Source of the DNA: Mesobacillus jeotgali
GTDB lineage: Bacteria > Bacillota > Bacilli > Bacillales > Cytobacillaceae
Assembly: GCF_002874535.1 (NCBI RefSeq)
Contig: NZ_CP025025.1
Location: 60,001-124,000, forward strand
Length of the DNA stretch: 64,000 bases
Direction: 5' to 3'
The translations under genes and the position numbers were made by a program. How positions within the stretch are numbered: the stretch's first letter is position 1; the number at the start of each line of letters is the position of its first letter. This document shows positions 41,239 through 50,276 of this stretch, piece by piece. The notes beneath the pieces are model-generated. The model was not told the DNA's origin and made no database searches. It saw only the letters and a program-made list of their open reading frames with translations.

Positions 41239-42666
41239 ATGAAGTTTGAAACGGTAATTGGCCTTGAGGTCCATGTTGAATTAAAAACAGAATCGAAAAT
41301 CTTTTCGGCGAGTCCGAACCATTTTGGTGCCGAGCCGAATACGAATACAAGCGTGATTGACCTTGGTTACCCTGGAGTATTGCCAGTGGTGAATAAAAAA
41401 GCGGTTGAGTACGCTATGAAAGCCGCTATGGCTTTGAACTGCGAAGTCGCGGAGTATACGAAATTCGACCGCAAGAACTATTTTTACCCGGACAACCCGA
41501 AGGCTTACCAGATTTCACAGTTCGACAAGCCAATCGGCGAGAATGGCTGGATCGAAATCGAGGTTAATGGTTATAAAAAGAAAATCGGCATTACACGCAT
41601 CCATATGGAAGAGGATGCTGGCAAGCTGACGCACGGTAATGGCTATTCCCTCGTTGATTACAACCGCCAGGGAACGCCGCTTGTTGAGATCGTATCGGAG
41701 CCCGATATACGCACTCCGGATGAGGCATATGCGTATCTTGAGAAGTTAAAGTCAATCATCCAATATACGGGCGTATCGGATTGTAAAATGGAAGAGGGTT
41801 CACTCCGTTGTGATGCAAACATCTCGATCAGGCCGGTCGGGCAAAAGGAATTCGGCACGAAAACGGAGCTTAAGAACCTGAACTCGTTTAACTTTGTCCG
41901 CAGAGGGCTTGAACATGAAGAAAAGCGTCAGGAAGAGGAAATCCTTGCTGGGCGTGAAATCCAGCAGGAGACACGGCGATTTGATGAAGCGACGAACACC
42001 ACGATCCTGATGCGCGTAAAAGAAGGCTCAGATGACTATCGTTATTTCCCTGAGCCCGATCTTCCGGATCTTTATATTGATGAAGAGTGGAAGGCAAGGG
42101 TTCGTGCGGAAATCCCTGAACTGCCAGACGAGCGGAAAAAGCGATATGTCGAGGAGATGGGACTGCCGGCTTATGATGCAGAAGTTTTAACGGTATCAAA
42201 AGAAATGGCTGACTTCTTTGAATCTGCCGTTAAAGCAGGAGCCGATCCAAAGCAGGCCTCCAACTGGCTGATGGGTGAATTCTCAGCCTACTTGAAAGCA
42301 GAATCAAAAGAGTTGCATGAAACAGCACTGACTCCTGAAGGGCTTGCCGGCTTGATCAAGTTGATCGAGAACGGCACGATTTCCTCCAAAATCGCGAAGC
42401 AGGTATTCAAGGAATTGATCGAAAACGGCGGCGACCCAGAGAAAATCGTCAAAGAGAAGGGGCTTGTCCAAATCTCCGACGAAGGCGAGCTGCTCAAGAT
42501 CATCACTGAAATCATCGATGCGAACCCACAATCTGTAGAAGATTTCAAAGGTGGCAAGGACAAAGCCAAAGGCTTCCTTGTCGGCCAAATCATGAAAGCA
42601 ACAAAAGGTCAGGCAAACCCGCCATTAGTCAACAAATTGCTTGTTGAAGAATTGAATAAGAGATAA
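41239..42666 (+). CDS. gatB: Asp/Glu-tRNA amidotransferase subunit B (GatB)
   Basis: The kinase-like subunit phosphorylates Glu-tRNA(Gln) and transfers ammonia. It starts [17 protein letters not shown], with [31 protein letters not shown] and [17 protein letters not shown], then a C-terminal helical YqeY-like tail ([18 protein letters not shown]). 475 residues. ATG 41239 follows AAAGGGGTGA; the open frame running upstream inside gatA is not used. A strong terminator follows. Confidence 0.98.
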   Translation: MKFETVIGLEVHVELKTESKIFSASPNHFGAEPNTNTSVIDLGYPGVLPVVNKKAVEYAMKAAMALNCEVAEYTKFDRKNYFYPDNPKAYQISQFDKPIGENGWIEIEVNGYKKKIGITRIHMEEDAGKLTHGNGYSLVDYNRQGTPLVEIVSEPDIRTPDEAYAYLEKLKSIIQYTGVSDCKMEEGSLRCDANISIRPVGQKEFGTKTELKNLNSFNFVRRGLEHEEKRQEEEILAGREIQQETRRFDEATNTTILMRVKEGSDDYRYFPEPDLPDLYIDEEWKARVRAEIPELPDERKKRYVEEMGLPAYDAEVLTVSKEMADFFESAVKAGADPKQASNWLMGEFSAYLKAESKELHETALTPEGLAGLIKLIENGTISSKIAKQVFKELIENGGDPEKIVKEKGLVQISDEGELLKIITEIIDANPQSVEDFKGGKDKAKGFLVGQIMKATKGQANPPLVNKLLVEELNKR

Positions 42667-42671
42667 TAGCG

Positions 42672-42701
42672 AAAGCTGGCGATTTATTCGCCAGCTTTTT
42701 T
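42672..42701 (+). terminator. Terminator of gatCAB
   Basis: AAAGCTGGCGA (42672-42682) pairs perfectly with TCGCCAGCTTT (42688-42698), followed by TTT. Confidence 0.95.
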
Positions 42702-42839
42702 GTCGATATTTCCCGGGAAAGGGGGAAAGTCGGGTTAAAAATAGTTCTTTAAATACATATTCTTACAAACGTGCTGGTGCTATTATTAGCTTAAGAACAC
42801 AAAAGGGGGCTGGCCTCTATTTTACTTAGAGATATTGAT

Positions 42840-43547
42840 TTGGATTTACCTTATATAAAAAAAGACGAAGATATCAAAAGGGTAATGGCCAGGCATTCTC
42901 TTACTGAGACCGAAGCGTTACGCTTTGATTATGAAGAAGGTTGGAAGAGAAAAAGAATGCTGTTTCGAGACCAGGTTAGGTGCATAGCCGGTTTGTACAC
43001 TTTTTTACTAGGTCGCTTTCCAAATGACAGGTCAAAGAAAATTATGATCAATTGTGTGGAATTTCCAGGAGATGGAGTGCAGACCACCACAGATGGTTTC
43101 ACTGAGGTTTCGGTAAAGTTGGACGTAGATTCATATTTTTCTCTATCCGATTTTGATAAAAAAACACTTATTCTAAATAAAATCGATGAGGGAATCGTTA
43201 AAGTTGCGAATGAGTATTCATGGGAACATGACGTCTTCAATCGGATCACAGCTGAAATAAAAGAGCGAAACTATGTAAATGAGTATACTTGGGCACAAAG
43301 ATCCTCACCTGACAGAAAGTATATGGCAGAGATGTTTTGTACGCATGACATAGACTATTTTAGTGCAACGCTGAACATCAGGGACAAGAAATCAGGTGAA
43401 TTGATAAAAAGCAAAAAAGTCCTCCAGGAGAGGCCGCATGAACTGATTTTCAATCAATATTTAGGTGATTTAAAATGGGTTACTGATAGAACAATAACAA
43501 TGACTTACCAGGGCAGGAAAACAAAGTGGCTGATTGAAAAAATATAA
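42840..43547 (+). CDS. Orphan protein, family X member 1 (LRR/SUKH cluster)
   Basis: 235 residues from TTG 42840, with no recognised domain. It is a paralogue of the gene at 45864-46523. Both have W-[DE]-x-x-x-V/F then KE-x-NY in the middle and a shared C-terminal block (F-x-A/I-R-x-x-D-K-x-G-x-x-I-K-x-K-K-V-L-x-E, then N-x-x-x-x-x-x-L-G). It is soluble and charged, with no signal peptide. The frame continues upstream as ILLRDIDLDLPY, with AAAGGGGG 9 bases before an ATT at 42819, so a non-standard ATT start is possible. First of five closely spaced genes and visibly AT-rich. Confidence 0.75.
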   Translation: MDLPYIKKDEDIKRVMARHSLTETEALRFDYEEGWKRKRMLFRDQVRCIAGLYTFLLGRFPNDRSKKIMINCVEFPGDGVQTTTDGFTEVSVKLDVDSYFSLSDFDKKTLILNKIDEGIVKVANEYSWEHDVFNRITAEIKERNYVNEYTWAQRSSPDRKYMAEMFCTHDIDYFSATLNIRDKKSGELIKSKKVLQERPHELIFNQYLGDLKWVTDRTITMTYQGRKTKWLIEKI

Positions 43548-43559
43548 AGGTTGTGCAAA

Positions 43560-44771
43560 ATGGTCAAATTTTTAAAGGAAGGCAATGTAAGAATACGGAT
43601 TGATGACGACGGCGAAGTATCAGTGAAAATTAATGTGGACAATATCACGGAATCAATAGCCTATATTCAAGAACATCAGATAAATAATGTCGATATTTCT
43701 TATGAGCTGGCTCAAGTAGATTTTTTAAGTGAATGCCCTGACATTGAGTTGGTTTCCCTTGGGGGTGAAGACTTAAAAGATGTTTCAGGACTTTACCATT
43801 TAAAAAAACTAAAGTCACTGTCAATTAATGAAACGAGACCATCTCTGGAGATTGATTTTGAAAGGATTCCTTCGCTTGAAGTGCTTTATGGGCAGCTTCC
43901 ACCCAAAGCAAAGGAAATAGGGACTCTTGAGAACTTAAAAGAAATGGTGCTCTGGAGCTACAAGCCTAAAACTAAGAATCTTGAACAATTTTCAGGACTT
44001 AAGAACCTGGAATTCCTGGAGCTGATCCAGTCTAATATCATCTCATTAAAAGGGGTAGAAGGATTGGGGGTTTTGGGAAAGCTCGGTCTTTACTATTTAA
44101 GATCCTTTAATGATTTGAAGGATATTAAAGATCTATCAAAAAGCTTGAGAGTTCTAGAAATAGAGAACTGTAAAAAAATCGGTGATTTCACCCCAATTGC
44201 AGAGTTAAAGAATTTAGAGAAGTTAAGTATGATGGACTGTGGGGAAATACCTTCGATTCAGTTTGTCAGTCAATTGCCTGGATTAAAAATGCTTGCTTTT
44301 GGAGGCACTACTGTCCTTGATGGGGATTTAAATCCTTGTGAAGGTATTGAGCATGTTTATTTTACACAGAAAAAACATTACACCCATCGGCTAGAGGAAT
44401 ACACAGCTGTAAAGAAAAAGGACACTGAAATTTTGGCAGCCTCACAGATAAATGAGAAATTGCCAACCGTTTTATGGAGAGAACGAATGGTGGCAGGCGA
44501 TGATATGTTCACCGAGGAAGCTCTGGCAGCTTCGGAAAAAGCACTTCAGAGGTATGTCTCTTCTCTTAAATCTTTGAAGATCCCGACGGAAAAGGCCATC
44601 CTGAAGAAAGTAAAAGAAGTCGTAAACGAGTTTAATAGACTCAATGAAGAATACAATTATTTTATAGAAACACTGGAGCGCGAAGAATTATGGGAGTTTA
44701 TTGATGAGAAAGCACGAGAAGCTGGTCTTGATGCGGATGAGGACATCACTGAAGAGTGGAGAGAGTGGTAA
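43560..44771 (+). CDS. Leucine-rich-repeat protein 1 with C-terminal helical domain
   Basis: 403 residues. The N-terminal part (about 1-60) is a beta-rich lead-in. From about 60 to 270 come roughly nine LRR units of the form LKKLKSLSIN, LENLKEMVLW, LKNLEFLELI, SKSLRVLEIE and LKNLEKLSMM. The last 110 residues are an acidic helical domain (EEALAASEKALQRYVSSLKS, ending DADEDITEEWREW). No export signal, LPXTG or membrane anchor, so it is cytoplasmic. ATG 43560 with AAAGG 9 bases upstream is preferred to TTG 43551. LRRs imply protein binding; the partner is unknown. Confidence 0.85.
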   Translation: MVKFLKEGNVRIRIDDDGEVSVKINVDNITESIAYIQEHQINNVDISYELAQVDFLSECPDIELVSLGGEDLKDVSGLYHLKKLKSLSINETRPSLEIDFERIPSLEVLYGQLPPKAKEIGTLENLKEMVLWSYKPKTKNLEQFSGLKNLEFLELIQSNIISLKGVEGLGVLGKLGLYYLRSFNDLKDIKDLSKSLRVLEIENCKKIGDFTPIAELKNLEKLSMMDCGEIPSIQFVSQLPGLKMLAFGGTTVLDGDLNPCEGIEHVYFTQKKHYTHRLEEYTAVKKKDTEILAASQINEKLPTVLWRERMVAGDDMFTEEALAASEKALQRYVSSLKSLKIPTEKAILKKVKEVVNEFNRLNEEYNYFIETLEREELWEFIDEKAREAGLDADEDITEEWREW

Positions 44772-44798
44772 AGGTCATAATGCGAAAAGGAGGCGTAA

Positions 44799-45842
44799 AT
44801 GTATAGTTTAACATCTGATGGCCGTGTCCAAATTAATGGGAGTTTAACTACAGATGAAATCACGGAGTTAATAAAAAATAAAAAATTACAAGTTATCCAG
44901 TTTTCTAGTGATATTGAACCTGAAACTTTCACGAAATTGAACGAGACCCTGTTCTCAAACCGGAGCGACGTAATTCTCCGTGTCTATGGGTATTACCAGA
45001 CTGTTTGTGATTTAAGCTTTCTTCATCTTCTTCCGAATTTAAGGCGCCTATATGTTGAGTGTCATGACAGGGTAGAAAATGTAGAAACGCTCGCATCTTT
45101 AAAGAATTTGGCAGAACTTAACCTCAGTATATTCAGTCTGGAATCCTTTGAAGTCTTATCTTTGGTCCCAGATGGATTGCAGAAGTTGATACTTGGCCAA
45201 ACAAAGTCAAAAAAACAAAGTCTATCTGCGATAGAAAGGTTCCAGAACCTTGAAGAACTCTTGATTGTAGGGCACACAAAAGATATTGAGATTGTCGGGA
45301 AGTTAATGAATATTGAAAAAATCACCTTAACGTCCATAACAACCAGTGACCTGGAATTCTTGAAGCCGTTAAAAAAACTGTCGCATCTTTCAATTAATTT
45401 TGGCGGGATTAAAACTTTTAATGCTATTGCAGGTATGGACGGATTAAAATATCTGGAGCTATTCCAAATCAGGGGGTTAAGTGATATATCATTTATATCA
45501 TCATTAACTGGACTTCAATACGTAACGATTGAAAATCTGCCAAATGTTAAAATATTTCCGTCCCTGGTTGATTTACATAAACTGCGGAAGCTTGCTTTAA
45601 ATAACTTGAAGGGGTTGAAAGAGCTTAATAGTCTAGAGTACGCTCCAGCCCTTGAGGTTTTTACACACTGGTCAGCAATGAATATGAGTGTGGAAGATTA
45701 TTTGCCTGCATTAAGAAATCCTTCTCTGAAAAGGATATCAGTTGGGTTTGGCAGTGATAAGAGAAATAAGCAGTTTGAAGAACTGGCAAAGAAGTATGGC
45801 AAGACAGATAAAGGAGTTTTGGATACCTTTGTTTTTGAATAA
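44799..45842 (+). CDS. Leucine-rich-repeat protein 2
   Basis: 347 residues, LRR throughout from about residue 55 to 300: LPNLRRLYVEC, LKNLAELNLS, FQNLEELLIVG, LKKLSHLSINFG, MDGLKYLELFQ, LTGLQYVTIEN and LHKLRKLALNN. It has no C-terminal helical domain like its neighbour's and no secretion signal. GGAGG lies 7 bases before ATG 44799; the gap to the previous gene is 27 bases. It is probably a duplicate of the preceding LRR gene that has diverged. Role unknown. Confidence 0.85.
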   Translation: MYSLTSDGRVQINGSLTTDEITELIKNKKLQVIQFSSDIEPETFTKLNETLFSNRSDVILRVYGYYQTVCDLSFLHLLPNLRRLYVECHDRVENVETLASLKNLAELNLSIFSLESFEVLSLVPDGLQKLILGQTKSKKQSLSAIERFQNLEELLIVGHTKDIEIVGKLMNIEKITLTSITTSDLEFLKPLKKLSHLSINFGGIKTFNAIAGMDGLKYLELFQIRGLSDISFISSLTGLQYVTIENLPNVKIFPSLVDLHKLRKLALNNLKGLKELNSLEYAPALEVFTHWSAMNMSVEDYLPALRNPSLKRISVGFGSDKRNKQFEELAKKYGKTDKGVLDTFVFE

Positions 45843-45863
45843 ATATTTTAAAGGTGAGAGTCC

Positions 45864-46523
45864 ATGGAACTGAAAGAAATTATGCTGTCTGATATGATCA
45901 ACAGGCCAAACAAGGGCGAGATAGGTTTTAACCATCAAACGAGAATCTTTCAATTATTGATGAGCAGATATTTAAAAGGGATTGAGACCAAAGAAGACAG
46001 GTATTTAAGTATTTACTGCGTTGATAAAGTAAAAGAAATTGAAATTGATGACTATACAATTGAAAATGGGCGGACTGTGAAGATCCCTTATAATCCGATT
46101 GAGTTTTTGAAGCTTGATACCGTTGAAGAGAAATATGAGGAATATGTAAGAATCTTCAACGATTATATTGACCCGGTTTTTCGGGAAATGGACTGGGATT
46201 ACTCTCCTGTCATTCATGCGCTTGAAAAGGTTAAAGAACATAATTACCAGGCACAGTTTATATTAAAAAACACGCCTAAAAAGAGCCCGGATAAAAGGCA
46301 TACAGCATTAGTACTTGGGATACACAGTGTGAACTCTTTTCAGCTCATTGCCAGGATATATGATAAAGACGGCCTGATGATAAAAAAGAAAGTACTGGCG
46401 GAAGAGGTTCCGAATGAAATGGTCTATGCCAGGTTTTTAGGAAAAGCAGCCTGGAAAGATCATCAAACCTTCGAGGTTCGTTCGATATCCAGCCAGTGGG
46501 CAGGTACAATAACAGTTGATTAA
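45864..46523 (+). CDS. Orphan protein, family X member 2 (LRR/SUKH cluster)
   Basis: 219 residues, paralogous to the product of 42840-43547. Shared features are R-Y/F-x...D-R-x-x-x-I-x-C-V near the N-terminus, MDWDYSPVIHALEKVKEHNY in the middle, and ARIYDKDGLMIKKKVLAEEV with YARFLGKAAW near the end. No domain is recognised. It is cytoplasmic by sequence. It has AAAGGTGAGA as SD and is 22 bases from the LRR gene. The flanking of two LRR genes by two related proteins suggests the X-LRR module was duplicated. Confidence 0.8.
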   Translation: MELKEIMLSDMINRPNKGEIGFNHQTRIFQLLMSRYLKGIETKEDRYLSIYCVDKVKEIEIDDYTIENGRTVKIPYNPIEFLKLDTVEEKYEEYVRIFNDYIDPVFREMDWDYSPVIHALEKVKEHNYQAQFILKNTPKKSPDKRHTALVLGIHSVNSFQLIARIYDKDGLMIKKKVLAEEVPNEMVYARFLGKAAWKDHQTFEVRSISSQWAGTITVD

Positions 46524-46541
46524 ACTCCAGGAGTTGTAGCC

Positions 46542-47084
46542 ATGTATGATGAATTTCTGCAAAAGATAGACAAGCTTTATCAAGATGACCGGAAAAAACT
46601 TAGGACTGGTACAATCCTATATGGAAATCTGTACGAAGACCGCTGGCAAACTCATATCCAAAAACCATTGACCTTTGAAGAGTTACATTCACTCGAAGAC
46701 GAGATAGGCAATCTGCCAGAAGACTTTAAAGAATTCCTGTTAACGTCTAATGGCTGCTACTTGTTTGATATATTGAGGGTCGCAGGCAAACAGGACGGTT
46801 ATAAAGGGATGACCATCGAGGAGCAGATTCATCAGCCAATTTCATTTCGAAATATCCCACCTTATTCACGCGATAGAAAACGCCTGGATGGCTTATTTGT
46901 GTTTGCGGATTCGATGGCCACCGGAACATTCTTTGTCTATAACGGAGAAGGCCAAATCCTTCAAATGGATATGAGGAGTTTTAAGCCAATTGATACTTAT
47001 CCAAATTTGTTGGAATTACTGGAAGAAGTGTTCAAGGAAGGCGAGAGATTGGTTTTGAATAAGGACTATCTTGATTTTGATTAA
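46542..47084 (+). CDS. SUKH / SMI1-KNR4 family protein
   Basis: 180 residues with the SUKH pattern: PLTFEELHSLEDEIGNLPED, followed by FKEFLLTSNGCYLFDILRV, then LDGLFVFADSMATGTFFVY and the C-terminal YPNLLELLEEVFKEGERL. SUKH proteins are the commonest immunity proteins of polymorphic toxin systems, and also occur as general protein-interaction domains. No toxin gene (LXG, WXG, RHS or WapA type) is visible nearby. Last gene of the AT-rich cluster, 19 bases after the family X gene. Confidence 0.85.
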   Translation: MYDEFLQKIDKLYQDDRKKLRTGTILYGNLYEDRWQTHIQKPLTFEELHSLEDEIGNLPEDFKEFLLTSNGCYLFDILRVAGKQDGYKGMTIEEQIHQPISFRNIPPYSRDRKRLDGLFVFADSMATGTFFVYNGEGQILQMDMRSFKPIDTYPNLLELLEEVFKEGERLVLNKDYLDFD

Positions 47085-47092
47085 GAGAGCAT

Positions 47093-47117
47093 AAAGGCCC
47101 TGGCAAAAGGGCCTTTT
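47093..47117 (+). terminator. Terminator after the LRR/SUKH cluster
   Basis: AAAGGCCC (47093-47100) pairs with GGGCCTTTT (47109-47117). The symmetrical A/T flanks could serve the convergent gene too. Confidence 0.85.
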
Positions 47118-47120
47118 ACG

Positions 47121-47864
47121 TCAATCCAGACCATCATCCATTATGATGTTAAAGAGTGCTTCCTTATCCAATACTGAAATGGCAAGATGCGTATTAGTAA
47201 AGATCATATAGACTGGTGTTACGTTTGTCGTCAGTTCAGGATAACGCTCTTTTAGACTATTAATATCATCAGATATGTGGAAGGAATCAAGCTTAGCCTT
47301 TACTTCGTCGGGAATGTCATACTTTTCTGACTCTCCACGTGGAACAATGGCCAGTACAGAAAGTTTCTCAGGATTCTTCGATAGGAAATCATAGAAATCA
47401 GGCAGGTCTTCTATCGATAAGTTGACGAAATAGGTGCTGAAAGAGTTGAATTCCTCATCCCAGCCTGCTGTGATCTGGAAGAGTATGTTCTGGACGGTCT
47501 GGCTTTTTGGTATCAGTATTGTATCGCTTTGCGCTGATAGTTTATCAGCACCAGGAACAGAATTGATCTGGTTAATCATGATTTGTTTTGGTTTTTTGTC
47601 TGCGGGGAAGGTTACAGTTAACTCCTGTCTTTCCTTGGTCTTGGATGGAATCGTTCCTGCCATCAGCTTAATTGGTTCTTCAGAAGTTTGCCTGGTTCCA
47701 TGCCAATTGTATTCTCCTGTTACGACAGAAATTTTCTCACCTTCAATCGTCACAACTGGCAAGGGTGGCTTTTCTTCCTTATATAATTTATACCGATCCA
47801 TGGCAATGAGCACGCTTAAAAACAGCACTGCAGCTGTACCGTAGATTAATAGTTTCTTCTTCAT
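47121..47864 (-). CDS. Membrane-anchored protein of unknown function
   Basis: 247 residues with a basic N-terminus and one hydrophobic helix (LLIYGTAAVLFLSVLIAM, residues 5-22) acting as signal anchor. The rest is a polar extracellular domain containing VVTIEGEKISVVTGEYNWHG, FPADKKPKQIMINQI and LSVLAIVPRGESEKYD. No domain is recognised. AGGGGAAAAGT lies before ATG. It is a single-gene unit convergent with the SUKH gene and need not belong to that cluster. Confidence 0.78.
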   Translation of the reverse strand: MKKKLLIYGTAAVLFLSVLIAMDRYKLYKEEKPPLPVVTIEGEKISVVTGEYNWHGTRQTSEEPIKLMAGTIPSKTKERQELTVTFPADKKPKQIMINQINSVPGADKLSAQSDTILIPKSQTVQNILFQITAGWDEEFNSFSTYFVNLSIEDLPDFYDFLSKNPEKLSVLAIVPRGESEKYDIPDEVKAKLDSFHISDDINSLKERYPELTTNVTPVYMIFTNTHLAISVLDKEALFNIIMDDGLD

Positions 47865-47952
47865 AACTTTTCCCCTCAGAGTTTTGTAGTTCTAATAAAA
47901 ATTCCACCTATCATATGTAATTTCCTGTAAGGTTTTAGCGGAATATGAAAAT

Positions 47953-47976
47953 ACCACAGAGAAAGGTTCTCTGTGG
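47953..47976 (-). terminator. Terminator of putP
   Basis: CCACAGAGA and TCTCTGTGG form a 9-bp stem around AAGGT, just beyond the putP stop on the minus strand, with TATTTTC after it on that strand. Confidence 0.82.
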
Positions 47977-47984
47977 CATCGTTT

Positions 47985-49460
47985 TTATGATTTTAAGTTC
48001 TCAACACTCATATCAAATTCTTTTTCAATCTCAGGATTTGGTCTGTATGTTACCAAGCTGACAACAACAGAAATGATCAGGTTGATGATGAAGCCTGGGA
48101 CGATTTCATACATGACATCGCTCAAGCCGAAATTGCTCCAGATGACAACGGTAGCGGCACCGGCGATCATGCCGAGAATCGCGCCCCAGTTGGTCATCTT
48201 CTTCCAGTACAGGCTCAGGATGATGATCGGTCCGAACGCTGCTCCGAAGCCTGCCCAAGCGTATGCAACCAGGCCAAGGATGGTGTCGTTTTGTACCCAT
48301 GCCAGTGATGCAGCGATGATGGCTACTGCGAGCACTGCCAAACGACCGAAAAATACGTACTGCTTATCTGATTTTTCTTTTTTAAATATGATTTTGTACA
48401 AGTCCTCAGTCAGTGCGCTGGATGTAACGATCAGCTGGGACGAGATGGTGCTCATGATCGCCGCGAGAACGGCTGCCAGCATAAGGCCGGCAAATAACGG
48501 ATGGAAGAAGATTTGCCCTAGCACGATGAAGACGGCTTCTGGGTTATCCAGCTTAACATCCGGATTCTGAGTAAAATAAGCAAGACCGATCAACGCTGTC
48601 AGTATTGCTCCAATTAAGGAGAAGATCATCCAGCCCATGCCGATTCTTCTTGCACTCTTTGTTTCTTTTATTGATGTGATTGCCATGAAACGGGTGATAA
48701 TATGTGGCTGACCGAAGTAGCCAAGACCCCATGCTGCGGTTGAAATGATGCCTAGGACAGTCGTACCTTTGAATAAATCAAGCAATGCAGGATCAATCGA
48801 ACGAATGGTATCGAACGTTTCTGCAGGTCCTCCCGTTTTCGAGAAACCGATAATCGGCACGAGCAGAAGGGCGAGTAGCATCATCATTCCCTGGATGAAA
48901 TCTGTATAGCTTACCGCGAGAAAGCCGCCAAACAATGTGTAGGCTACGACAACGGCGGAAACCAGCAACAAGCCGGTGTGATAATCAAGATCGAATGAAT
49001 TCTCGAAGAAAACAGCTCCGGCGACCATTCCGGAGGAAACGTAGAAAGTAAAAAATAGAAGAATAACAATTCCGGATACAATTCTTAAAAGCTTTGTATC
49101 ATCTTTAAAACGGTTTTCCAGGAAGCTTGGAATCGTGATGGAGTCATTCGCCACATGAGTGTATGAGCGAAGTCGAGGTGCTACATAAAGCCAGTTGAGA
49201 TATGCGCCGACAGTCAATCCGATGGCAATCCATGCATTCGCTAAACCGCTTACATAAATTCCCCCAGGAAGACCCATCAGCAGCCAGCCGCTCATATCAG
49301 CTGCACCGGCGCTAAGCGCTGTGACTGCCGGACCAAGCGATCTGCCGCCAAGCATGTAGTCAGTCAGATTGCTTGTCTTTTTGTAGGAATACCAGCCGAT
49401 ATAAAGCATCGCGGCCATGTATATCCCGATGGCAATGATTTGATACATTTCGTTGGACAT
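47985..49460 (-). CDS. putP: Sodium/proline symporter (PutP/OpuE type)
   Basis: A 491-residue SSS transporter with about 13 membrane helices. PutP hallmarks are LTDYMLGGRSLGPAVTALSAG, the sodium-site region AADMSGWLLMGLPGG, WLYVAPRLRSYT and GYFGQPHIITRFMA. It takes up proline with Na+, for nutrition or osmoprotection. In B. subtilis the related opuE lies close to gatC, so the location is partly conserved. AAGGGGGAAA precedes ATG. It may feed the PruA pathway. Confidence 0.93.
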   Translation of the reverse strand: MSNEMYQIIAIGIYMAAMLYIGWYSYKKTSNLTDYMLGGRSLGPAVTALSAGAADMSGWLLMGLPGGIYVSGLANAWIAIGLTVGAYLNWLYVAPRLRSYTHVANDSITIPSFLENRFKDDTKLLRIVSGIVILLFFTFYVSSGMVAGAVFFENSFDLDYHTGLLLVSAVVVAYTLFGGFLAVSYTDFIQGMMMLLALLLVPIIGFSKTGGPAETFDTIRSIDPALLDLFKGTTVLGIISTAAWGLGYFGQPHIITRFMAITSIKETKSARRIGMGWMIFSLIGAILTALIGLAYFTQNPDVKLDNPEAVFIVLGQIFFHPLFAGLMLAAVLAAIMSTISSQLIVTSSALTEDLYKIIFKKEKSDKQYVFFGRLAVLAVAIIAASLAWVQNDTILGLVAYAWAGFGAAFGPIIILSLYWKKMTNWGAILGMIAGAATVVIWSNFGLSDVMYEIVPGFIINLIISVVVSLVTYRPNPEIEKEFDMSVENLKS

Positions 49461-49624
49461 AATCTTTCCCCCTTTGTTATCGCGAAAAAATATTGAAAAA
49501 ATATTGCTAATACAAATAATATTCTATCATTTCATTTAAATGATTAACAATCTATTTTTTCGTTAAAATTACTATCACATGAATAGTAATTTACTTTTCT
49601 AATATATTTATAGTGCAAAAGAAT

Positions 49625-49651
49625 AACCATGGCTCGGGAAAGCCATGGTTA
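49625..49651 (-). terminator. Terminator of plsY
   Basis: AACCATGGCT and AGCCATGGTT form a 10-bp stem immediately after the plsY stop on the minus strand, followed there by ATTCTTTT. Confidence 0.85.
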
Positions 49652-49655
49652 ATAT

Positions 49656-50276
49656 TCACATCTTAAGATCTTTTGGAGGCAGACGGTCACCCTTCACTTT
49701 TTTATCATTGATTTTCGGTTCCTTGCCGTTAAAAAAGTTCTTCAAATTAGAACGATGGAGGAAGATTAAAAATAAAATAAAAGCAGTAAAGATTAATGGC
49801 TTATGAACTTCCGGAGAGAAGTAAGAAAAAATGAGCATCGCGATTCCCACCGATATCGAACCCATAAACACATATTTGGTTAGAAAAATGACGACAAAAA
49901 AAGTCAGGTATACGGCCAGGAACATTCCGATATCAACAACCAGCAGTACGCCTGCCGTCGTGGCAATCGCCTTCCCCCCGCGGAAGCCCGCAAAAATCGG
50001 GAAGCAGTGGCCGATGACCGCAATCAACCCGGCATACAGCGGTTCAACTGGACTATCGAAGATCAGCGGAAGAGAAGCGGCAAGCATCCCTTTTGCGACA
50101 TCCACAAGCAGAACGACAATGGCCGCTCGCTTTCCCATGACCCGCAATGTATTCGTCGCGCCAGGGTTTTTACTGCCGTGGTCCCTGATATCAACATGGA
50201 AAAAATATTTGCCAATCAATAAAGCGGTTGGAATGGAACCGACCAAATAAGCTGCCAAAAGACAAATCCAAGTCAT
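49656..50276 (-). CDS. plsY: Acyl-phosphate:glycerol-3-phosphate acyltransferase (PlsY)
   Basis: Membrane enzyme that makes lysophosphatidic acid from acyl-phosphate. 206 residues, five to six helices. The three PlsY motifs are visible: LVGSIPTALLIGK (residues 11-23), GSKNPGATNTLRVMG (34-48) and GHCFPIFAGFRGGKAIATT (about 89-107). The C-terminus is polar and basic. It is monocistronic. Confidence 0.97.
   Translation of the reverse strand: MTWICLLAAYLVGSIPTALLIGKYFFHVDIRDHGSKNPGATNTLRVMGKRAAIVVLLVDVAKGMLAASLPLIFDSPVEPLYAGLIAVIGHCFPIFAGFRGGKAIATTAGVLLVVDIGMFLAVYLTFFVVIFLTKYVFMGSISVGIAMLIFSYFSPEVHKPLIFTAFILFLIFLHRSNLKNFFNGKEPKINDKKVKGDRLPPKDLKM

Noticed and set aside
42840-47084. Complete polymorphic toxin or contact-dependent inhibition locus
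   Set aside because: No large toxin, LXG/WXG100, RHS or YeeF-like gene is present in the window, so only an immunity-like or novel cluster can be claimed.
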